64,000 bases of DNA from Paracyclopina nana (Eukaryota > Arthropoda > Copepoda > Cyclopoida > Cyclopettidae), in NCBI GenBank assembly GCA_019096065.1, contig JAGUCH010000007.1, forward strand, positions 3,928,501 to 3,992,500, written 5' to 3'. The notes under the pieces are model-generated. The model had not been told where the DNA came from. It saw only the letters and a list, made by a program, of their open reading frames with translations, and made no database searches. The number at the start of each line of letters is the position of its first letter. The stretch's first letter is position 1. Made by a program: the position numbers and the translations under genes. This document shows positions 57,354 through 64,000 of the stretch, piece after piece.

Positions 57354-58925
57354 TTAGTTTTTTCTGCGTTTCACTAGACGTAAACCAGCTTTCGCATTCA
57401 TATTATTTTTGGTGTCCAATTTCTTTCTTTTCCTCACGGTGGATGACGCGCGCTCTTTGCCATCTGCGGCTCTCGAAAATGGGATTGCCCCAAGCTTGAG
57501 TGTGTCTTTATTCCAAGAGCCATAAGTGTTGGGCATCCGCTTTAGCTCCTCGTTATTCTGGCTGTCATTATTCGAGTCTTCCCACGACGGTTTTGCTAAA
57601 TCCAGCGAAACCCAAGGCTTGACACTCGCGGGAATTTTGGGCCTCACATTATGCGTGGGCTTGATGTCGTACCATTTGCTCAAATCAGGCCTATACGTGT
57701 ATTTATCGTCACCGGGGTTGTCCGACTCCTGCACGACATATCCAGCATTGACTAGTTGCTCTTTTCCGACAAAAGGCTCATTAGCTGCAGCAAAAAATCG
57801 ATCAGGTTCACTGTAGTAATCGTTTCTGTCATTAAATTGATTTTTCTCATTATTTGTCACAGGAAAGTAATCCCGTTCTGGTTTCGCTGTTTGATCATTG
57901 TAGGCTGGAATTTGGTCATCATTTGCAGTGAAAGTGGTGCCCCCTGGAAAGTATGGATTTTTCCTCGTTATGCTCTTTCGAGTGGTGGTCGTGTCTTCTC
58001 GATAATTGTAGCCAGCCCTTCTAACATTGTTGTAGTTGTTATCACGATTATTATAATTCCAGCTGCCATAGCCTTGATGATATTGATGCATCGGCGGCTG
58101 GCGTTGATGTCTCCACGTGATTGTGTCCCTCAGACCATTTGGCACCACCAGCTCCTCTTCATCTTGCTGATTATGCCGTTTTATTATTTTGGGGCCATAG
58201 GCAGTGGTGACTCCAAATCTGGAGTCAGTATTGTGACTGGGCCTCACTGGCTCTTCTTTGGTGGTGTAACTTGTCCTCGAGGGTCGCCTCAATTTTCGTT
58301 TTTCGTGGTGATAGTTGAACGGGTCGTACCGCTCACTGTCCACCCTGTCAGTGAGGACATTGCTGTAGAAGCTAGGCAAAGCTTCTTCGGCTTGATCGTA
58401 AGTCACAAAGGGCCGAGGAGCTTCAGTTGTCACTCTATTGTTATAGGTTGAAGGCCACTTGGGATTCGCCTGGTTGGAATACAGAGAGGCCACTGAAAGG
58501 CCCAAAGTCGAGGCCGTTGCTGTGGTCTTGATATTCGGCCTCGTTCTCGGCCTTTGAGTGGACTTTGCCTCATCATAGTGGACTTGCTGCACGTGGTTGT
58601 CCCTCCTATCTTCAAATTCCTCGTTGTTACTCCACAAAGGGATCGTTTGGGAACACGGAGCGTATGGAGTGCATTCCACGGTGTACTTGAGGTTTGAGTA
58701 GGGATTCACCGGTTCCTCGTCCCATATGGGCTTGCTTGAGCCGGTGAAGTATCTCAAGGACGGGCCCCTCAAAATGTAGGATGAAAGGCCCGATTTGCTG
58801 CGAGGATTTTGAGGAGCTTTGTACAGCCTCGAGTTTTTCGAGTCGGACACTTCAATTGCATCTGCAGCGGTGAAAGCAGATGTCAGGCAAAGTAGAAAAA
58901 TGCGAGGAGCAATGTAATTCTTCAT
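57354..58925 (-). CDS. Secreted Tyr/Asn/Arg-rich protein of unknown function
   Basis: Single exon, 523 residues, beginning with a signal peptide (MKNYIAPRIFLLCLTSAFTA). The rest is hydrophilic and rich in Tyr, Asn, Pro, Arg and Asp, with motifs such as YGSWNYNNRDNNYNN and RRPSRTSYTTKEE, and only two cysteines near residues 85-90 (ECTPYAPC). The C-terminus is basic (VRKRKKLDTK...KRRKN). Composition suits an extracellular matrix or cuticle-associated protein that could be tyrosine cross-linked, perhaps by peroxidases, but that is inference. No family recognised. The start codon directly opens the signal peptide. Confidence 0.72.
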   Translation of the reverse strand: MKNYIAPRIFLLCLTSAFTAADAIEVSDSKNSRLYKAPQNPRSKSGLSSYILRGPSLRYFTGSSKPIWDEEPVNPYSNLKYTVECTPYAPCSQTIPLWSNNEEFEDRRDNHVQQVHYDEAKSTQRPRTRPNIKTTATASTLGLSVASLYSNQANPKWPSTYNNRVTTEAPRPFVTYDQAEEALPSFYSNVLTDRVDSERYDPFNYHHEKRKLRRPSRTSYTTKEEPVRPSHNTDSRFGVTTAYGPKIIKRHNQQDEEELVVPNGLRDTITWRHQRQPPMHQYHQGYGSWNYNNRDNNYNNVRRAGYNYREDTTTTRKSITRKNPYFPGGTTFTANDDQIPAYNDQTAKPERDYFPVTNNEKNQFNDRNDYYSEPDRFFAAANEPFVGKEQLVNAGYVVQESDNPGDDKYTYRPDLSKWYDIKPTHNVRPKIPASVKPWVSLDLAKPSWEDSNNDSQNNEELKRMPNTYGSWNKDTLKLGAIPFSRAADGKERASSTVRKRKKLDTKNNMNAKAGLRLVKRRKN

Positions 58926-59854
58926 TTTCCAACTCTACGAACAGCTAGCCATGGTTGTGTCCTTTTCTGCACTGAAGTGTTGCAAGCTTAGATTTGTCGC
59001 GGTGGAGCGATGGATTCGTGTCACGGTTTGCTGACGCTGGTTTTCCATGTTCTCGTGACACGAGTAGAAATCAGATATTTATGGCACCAACAACTCAAGA
59101 AACCTAATGATTTTAAACTAGAAAAGCTCTTCATCCATTAATTTGATATGTCACCTTTTTCCTAAATATTAGGAGCTGAACACTTTGGTGCGTAAAAGAT
59201 AATGTGAAAAAATGCTAGACTTCATAAAGGAAATTAGCCAAGGAGCATCTTTATAATCTGATTTTGCACATTTTCATAACTTCCTACTTCGCTGCTGGAA
59301 CATTAGAAGGTTTACATTGAAATTTTGTTGCACAATATTTTTTAGAATGAAGAGCACCAGTCCATAAAAGTGGTGACCTCGAGGAAACATATACGAGACT
59401 TTGTGCTTTGTATACGGATGATGACATGTCATAATTGACGAAATTAGGCTGAAAGTAGCATACTTTTACAAACATGCGGAGACATTGACAATATATTAAG
59501 ACTTTTTCATTAATTCAAGGTCGACGCAATTTTTCCTTCATAAAACGCAACGGGAAATTTATTGAACGCGGTCGGGAAAAGAGCAAGCGTGGAGAAAGAT
59601 CAGCTTGCAATAACCGATGCGAAACAATGATGATGTCCCTATATTAGAAATTAAAACAGAGAGAAAATCGCGATTAGCCAACTGCAAACATCAAGTGCGA
59701 GTTGCAAAGGGCTCAATAATAGTGCGCTTAATAGGGGAAAACGATTGAACTGCACGCGCATGACTTCTTAACGATGGCTATTTCTGGAGCACCTGCGCAT
59801 CTCCCAGCATTGACAACGCAAGCATCAATGGACGACCATTTTTATTGGAGGAAA
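58926..59854. other. Intergenic region
   Basis: About 930 bases, A+T-rich. Contains the presumed promoter of the gene at 57354-58925 and the 3' end of HYPK (AATAAA on the minus strand at about 59841-59846). No gene recognised. Confidence 0.55.
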
Positions 59855-60246
59855 TCAATTGGTGAGTGAAGCCAGAGCTTCAACGACGTTACCAGCATGC
59901 TCTCTTAGCGTTCGTTCAGCTCGCGTTCGAGAAATCTCGAATTCGTCCACGATTAGATCGACGTCCTCCTTTTTGATGGAAACTTTGGCCAACTCTTTCT
60001 CTTTGGCTAGCTTCTTCTCTGCTTCTTCCACTTGCTTGTTATCTGCGAAAAAGCAAATTAATTTCATCCCTATTAAAATTATGAAAAGTCCTCACTTATG
60101 ACAGCAATGGCATCTTCGGCAGCCAAGGATGACTGAATCTCCTTCTCCTCAGCATAATCGGTGACTTTTTCGAGATCAGCCGCACCAGAGTCGTGCTTCT
60201 TCTCCTTTTCCTTGTCTTTGTGATTGGCTTCTTCGCTGTTAGGCAT
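59855..60246 (-). CDS. HYPK: HYPK, NatA-associated chaperone-like protein
   Basis: Huntingtin-interacting protein K, which binds ribosome-associated NatA acetyltransferase and tunes its activity. Exons 60096-60246 and 59855-60042 give 112 residues. The conserved N-terminal block KKHDSGAADLEKVTDYAEEK is nearly that of the human protein, a charged helix follows, and the UBA-like C-terminal domain is present (KKEDVDLIVDEFEISRTRAE, then GNVVEALASLTN at the terminus). The start codon lies 37 bases after the MOCS3 stop on the same strand, and TTTTTTTTGCAG, a strong splice acceptor, sits seven bases before the ATG. That implies a 5' UTR exon spliced from upstream or a trans-spliced leader. Confidence 0.92.
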
Positions 60247-60283
60247 TGTACAGACTGCAAAAAAAAGTAAATAAAAATGCTCT
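60247..60283 (-). promoter_or_regulatory. MOCS3-HYPK intergenic splice acceptor
   Basis: On the minus strand the 37-base gap is mostly pyrimidine tract followed by GCAG and TCTGTACA before the HYPK ATG. No AATAAA for MOCS3 fits in this gap. Confidence 0.65.
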
Positions 60284-61483
60284 TTAGTACTTGGGAAATG
60301 ATTTGTCAATATGATCAGCCCACGAGTACAAGCCTCCTTTTATGTCTTTAATCACAATTGAGGCATCAAGCTTGCCTCGCAACTTTTGCACAGCAATCTG
60401 TGAATCGTTGCCTCTACGGCAAAGCAAAATGAGGTTTTGAGCACCATTTTCTTTCAGTAAGCTATTGACTTTGTCCACACTTTCTTCCTTGTCAATATCG
60501 CCAATTGGAATGTTGACTGAATTTTTCAATTGGCAAATGTCCATTTCTGGCTCAGACCGAACATCAACCAGGACATGGGGCATGGTAATTATCACACTGT
60601 TGTATTCTTGGACGGTGACTCGGTCTTCGGGGGATAGTAAAGAGAGACCCTTATCCTTGTCGGTAGCTTTTGCACCGCAAAATTGCTCATAATCAATCAG
60701 CTTCTCGATTTTATCTGCATGCGCTGATCTTGGCCTCAACTTCACTGTGGTGAATCTAAAGGAGAAGCTATCAAAGAGCAACATTTTGCCACTCAAAACA
60801 TCTCCAAATTCCCCAATGATTTTCATGGCTTCTTGGGCCTGAAGTGAACCAATGATGCCAGGCACCACCCCAATGACACCCCCATCAGAGCAATTTGTGA
60901 CGGTCTCTGCTGGAGGAGGCTCTGGAAAGAGGCATCGATATGTTGGGCCTCCCTTGTAATTGTACACGGTCAGTTGTCCTTCAAACCGAAGTGCGCTGCC
61001 ACTAATTAGAGGTTTGTTGGCCAAAACACAAGCATCATTGAGCAAATAACGCGTGGCCACATTGTCCGATGCATCCAGCACAACATCATAATTGCCAATT
61101 ATCTCAAGAGCGTTCGTAGAATCCAGACTGGTTTTATAGGGCACCACTTTGACATGACTGTTCAAGTCTTGAACGGCCAAGACCACAGAGTCCACTTTTG
61201 CCATGCCTTGGCGGCTTTCGGTATGGAGGATTTGCCGGTGCAAATTGCTCACATCAACCTCATCATAGTCCACAACACCAATCGGGCTGAGCCCGGCAGC
61301 AGCCATAAACTGGATGGCAGGACAACCAAGTCCACCAGCACCTACGACAAGCACACCTTTGGTGGCTCGGGACAATTTTAGCTGGGTTTTGACACCCCAT
61401 TCAGGGAGCAGAAGCTGGCGACTGTACCGCATGATTTCCTCTTTGCTGAGCTTCTCGTCACTTTTCGACTCGGATTCTGCCAT
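60284..61483 (-). CDS. MOCS3: MOCS3/UBA4 adenylyltransferase and sulfurtransferase
   Basis: E1-like enzyme that adenylates and thiocarboxylates URM1 and MOCS2A for tRNA 2-thiolation and molybdenum-cofactor synthesis. Single exon, 399 residues. The N-terminal MoeB/ThiF domain has GAGGLGCP (about 48-55), [18 protein letters not shown] (about 138) and the catalytic cysteine in TVTNCSDGG (Cys198). The C-terminal rhodanese domain has [11 protein letters not shown] and the active-site loop [10 protein letters not shown] (Cys355). Oddly, the structural zinc cysteines are mostly missing: the usual CYRC reads TYRC (181-184), and where human MOCS3 has a CxxC before LLDYE, this protein has SAHADK (about 253-258). 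All catalytic residues remain. Ends 37 bases before HYPK on the same strand. Confidence 0.95.
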   Translation of the reverse strand: MAESESKSDEKLSKEEIMRYSRQLLLPEWGVKTQLKLSRATKGVLVVGAGGLGCPAIQFMAAAGLSPIGVVDYDEVDVSNLHRQILHTESRQGMAKVDSVVLAVQDLNSHVKVVPYKTSLDSTNALEIIGNYDVVLDASDNVATRYLLNDACVLANKPLISGSALRFEGQLTVYNYKGGPTYRCLFPEPPPAETVTNCSDGGVIGVVPGIIGSLQAQEAMKIIGEFGDVLSGKMLLFDSFSFRFTTVKLRPRSAHADKIEKLIDYEQFCGAKATDKDKGLSLLSPEDRVTVQEYNSVIITMPHVLVDVRSEPEMDICQLKNSVNIPIGDIDKEESVDKVNSLLKENGAQNLILLCRRGNDSQIAVQKLRGKLDASIVIKDIKGGLYSWADHIDKSFPKY

Positions 61484-62078
61484 TGTTCCTCTAATTAAGT
61501 TCTTCTTCGCTTGATTTGCCTTTTTCGCTATGGCTAATTGCGAGCACGGCTGAAATCGGAAGTGTTTGTTTTGATTTCACGAGTAAGGTTGCGTTCTTTG
61601 ACGGAATTTGTTTGCGCTTTTTCATTTGACGATATTTCAGGTTGGGAGAGTGACGTAATTTAAAAATACCGATATCACCTAATCAAACATTCAATCATTT
61701 TCATAGAGCAAGATGTAAATTGAATGTGTGTACTTTCCCTACGTCATATTGCTTATGAAATTCCATTGTAACAGCGTCCTGTACATGTTAAGGGTCCACA
61801 TGTAGCCTTTCCTCTGTGAGGCTCTTGAAATAAGGCCAGGCCATGGCTTTCTCTGAGTTGACTTGGCAGCAAGCCTGCAAGAAAGTCCCGTACAATGTAG
61901 TTCTACAACTGACGGCCTGATAGGGCACTCGAATAACCAAGTAGATTTACACACTCAATTTTGCTCTGTTGACGAGGCGTTGGACACACGCAGTGCATGG
62001 CCTTACCTCGGCCTTTTTTGTAGTTAGTTAATATCATCTTGGAATGGACAGCTTGTGCAACGCAATTAAATAGCAAAA
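61484..62078. other. Intergenic region
   Basis: About 600 bases between the divergent MOCS3 and small membrane protein genes; presumably holds both promoters. No other feature seen. Confidence 0.55.
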
Positions 62079-62429
62079 ATGGAATTCAATGTGAAGGCCA
62101 TGGTGGCCATGGCTGTGGCTGGACTTTTGTTGGCTATGAGCTTTGCAGTGGTGCTTGGCTCTGAGGAGGACGTCATAGCAGAACGAGTCAAGCGACAAAA
62201 TGCTCCAGCCCAAGGAGAAAGCTCCTCAAGTGAACCAGAAAGTGGGAGTGGGCATGCAGAGAGTGAGACCCCGCCCAGCTCTGGAGGGGGTGTCAGCCTT
62301 GGAAAGATCCTGGGGATTGCCTTTCTGGCTTGCTGCATCATCTACTGCATCGGAATCAGCTGGAAAGTCTACAAGGTGTGCAAGGGCACTTATGTGGAAG
62401 AAGAACCAGTGTTCCTCAAGTATAAGTGA
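62079..62429 (+). CDS. Small single-pass membrane protein of unknown function
   Basis: Single exon, 116 residues. An N-terminal signal peptide (AMVAMAVAGLLLAMSFAVVL) is followed by a short dibasic site (RVKRQ), a Ser/Glu/Gly/Pro-rich stretch of about 50 residues, and a membrane segment (ILGIAFLACCIIYCIGISW) with a short cytosolic tail ending in FLKYK. The layout is a type I membrane protein with a small, probably glycosylated, extracellular part that might be cleaved by furin at the dibasic site. I recognise no family. Start context AAAATGG is good. Confidence 0.65.
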   Translation: MEFNVKAMVAMAVAGLLLAMSFAVVLGSEEDVIAERVKRQNAPAQGESSSSEPESGSGHAESETPPSSGGGVSLGKILGIAFLACCIIYCIGISWKVYKVCKGTYVEEEPVFLKYK

Positions 62430-62726
62430 ACATGCTGCTCAATCGCCGTAATCTTTCTTGCTACAACTCCTCATTTGTGATGCATGGCCATATTTAATTG
62501 CACAGTCCAAAATAATTACCATAATTAGATATGTTCTATCTACACACAATTGACAATCATGCAGGAATATCTCCAGATAATTCTGCTCCTGTTTTATTTC
62601 GTCGCACACATATACAGCTTTGAGCTTTTGACCATACACAAAACTCAAATAAATGCTTACATGACCTCAGTTGAAATAAATACTAGTAACACGTGGCAAT
62701 GCAAGCCACTAAACCAAACATCATTT
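62430..62726. other. Convergent 3' region
   Basis: About 300 bases holding both 3' UTRs; AATAAA occurs on the plus strand at about 62648 and on the minus strand at about 62592-62598, so the transcripts probably overlap. Confidence 0.5.
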
Positions 62727-64000
62727 TTATGCCAACACTGATTTTCGGTGCTCATCACTACCAGGATCAGGAATGCTTTTGCTCTTGTCACACGTAAATC
62801 CCCTGTAATGTAAGGGAAAATGAGTGATGCTAGAAAAATGCAAGGGAATGTGCGTGCTCACATAGTTAACGCATATCTCACGCCCGATGTGACAGGCTTA
62901 ACCATATGCTTATTTTCGATGCCCGATGTAAAGAAACTGACTCGTCCCAACCTCGGCTCAATAGTTCTACGAAACAAATTATTATTTTTTTAACGCAAAT
63001 CATGCGTATGTTTTCAATAAAAAATACCTGTTCAATTTGTCATGGGTATCAAGGAATACAAATTCGCCTCCTTGGAAATCATCTCCAAAATCAGTCAAGT
63101 ACAATAGGGATGTGTAATGGAAATTGGGATATGTTTCCTTATCAATGTGCGCATGCCAGTACTCGTCATGCACAGTTTGAGCAGGTTTGCTTTCCAGCCT
63201 TGAGAAAAACGTGGGATGGGTCAAATAGAGGCTATTGCTATCAATTCCAAAATGCTCAGCAACGTAGTCTTTGATGGTGTCTTTCACTTTCCTAAAAGAA
63301 TCCTTTTAGAAGTCTTAAAGTAAAGACGGAAACGATTTACGTACTTGTATGTGGTGAAGTCGTTGAGTTGGAACATATCTGGGAAGGACTTGTATAAATT
63401 GATGAAATGTTCACCACTTGATAGGGCCCCACTATGCATGTCAATTATGGATGCTCCTCCATTGGATCCTCCTTTGGCAAGGCCCTTTTTAGCCAGTTTG
63501 AGCAAAGTGTGAGCATCTTTGGTTTCAATCAACCCATCATTGACAGCTCTGCCGCATTTGGCAGGCAAGCACTCTAGTCAAATCAATTTTAATAAAAGAG
63601 ATACGTTATCATAGCAAAGCAAAGTTATACTATTGTTTCCCAAAGCCTCAATTTCTTGCTTGAAAGAGGGCGCACAAAGGAACGACTGGGATCGTTTTCC
63701 ATTGAGAAATTCAGACTGTTTTGCTATGGGGGTCTCATAATGCTGTTGCTTGTGCATGGTAACATACACTACAATTCCAATTGCAGCTCCCATCACCAAC
63801 TTAGTCCAAGCTTGATGGTCAAGCCAAGTCCCATCAGCAGTTCGCTCTGGCCTTTTTTGCATCCTTCACACATGTACAAGGTTTAATTGTTACTCACTTA
63901 ACAATAGTTATCCTTTGATATTTCTTACCTGGGGTTGAATCTACCTTGGAATGGCTGTTTGGTCTCTTTGGGCTTTGTGCTGTCATCCTTGGTACCCGAG
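62727..64000 (-). CDS. OGFOD3: OGFOD3, 2-oxoglutarate and iron-dependent oxygenase (5' end outside window)
   Basis: Type II membrane oxygenase of the prolyl-hydroxylase class. Exons 63930-64000 (partial), 63631-63863, 63345-63573, 63028-63291, 62862-62966 and 62727-62802 are phase-consistent. After a charged cytosolic part comes a membrane anchor (KLVMGAAIGIVVYVTM), then CLPAKCGRAVNDGLI, KGLAKGGSNGGASIIDMHSG, LTHPTFFSR, and the iron site: HAHIDKETY for the first His and Asp, and the distal His in ENKHMVKPV with the 2-oxoglutarate arginine in SGVRYALTMGFTC. The blocks match human OGFOD3 in order and spacing. Substrate not established. The initiator methionine is beyond 64000. Confidence 0.92.

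Overview
This is a eukaryotic nuclear window with short GT-AG introns, many of 57-70 bp. The gene content points to an arthropod. The arthropod markers are a Tret1-type trehalose/sugar transporter, CLIP-domain immune proteins, an insect-like dual oxidase and a chiffon-type Dbf4 gene with a very long C-terminal half. I infer a crustacean or other pancrustacean, but nothing here fixes the species. All gene models were built by hand from reading frames, splice signals and remembered family sequences; there is no transcript evidence.

Layout. 76-2937 (+): a sugar transporter and a secreted 2-oxoglutarate oxygenase. 3887-21341 (-): one complete 16-exon Duox gene encoding 1505 residues, with large introns that carry repeats and a small DNA transposon. 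21342-23993: intergenic. 23994-28156 (+): alpha-tubulin, then a ciliary-type coiled-coil protein. 28541-31623 (+): two tandem CLIP genes, one without and one with a trypsin-like protease domain. 31756-32746 (-): a secreted PEBP-family protein. 35915-44373: a small secreted protein and two tandem copies of a C-type-lectin/Kelch-type secreted protein, separated by a spacer rich in miniature transposons. The second copy carries a broken fragment of the small secreted gene. 46411-48886: an alpha-1,2-fucosyltransferase (+) converging on prohibitin-2 (-). 49301-55419 (+): the chiffon locus. 55762-58925 (-): two intronless secreted proteins with no recognised family. 59855-61483 (-): HYPK directly downstream of MOCS3/UBA4. 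62079-64000: a small membrane protein (+) and the 3' part of OGFOD3 (-).

Most notable signal. The chiffon locus reads as two consecutive open reading frames on one spliced transcript. A 357-residue Dbf4-like protein carries motifs N, M and the zinc finger and ends at a TGA. Nineteen bases later an ATG opens a separate 1250-residue frame that is carried through three more exons. This matches the dicistronic arrangement established for Drosophila chiffon, in which a Cdc7-binding and a Gcn5/CHAT-binding polypeptide are made separately. Other points of interest are loss of three of the four structural zinc ligands in MOCS3, a MOCS3-HYPK spacing of 37 bases with a splice acceptor inside it, a gene-conversion-like tract between the lectin/Kelch copies, and two adjacent TA-flanked inverted-repeat elements.
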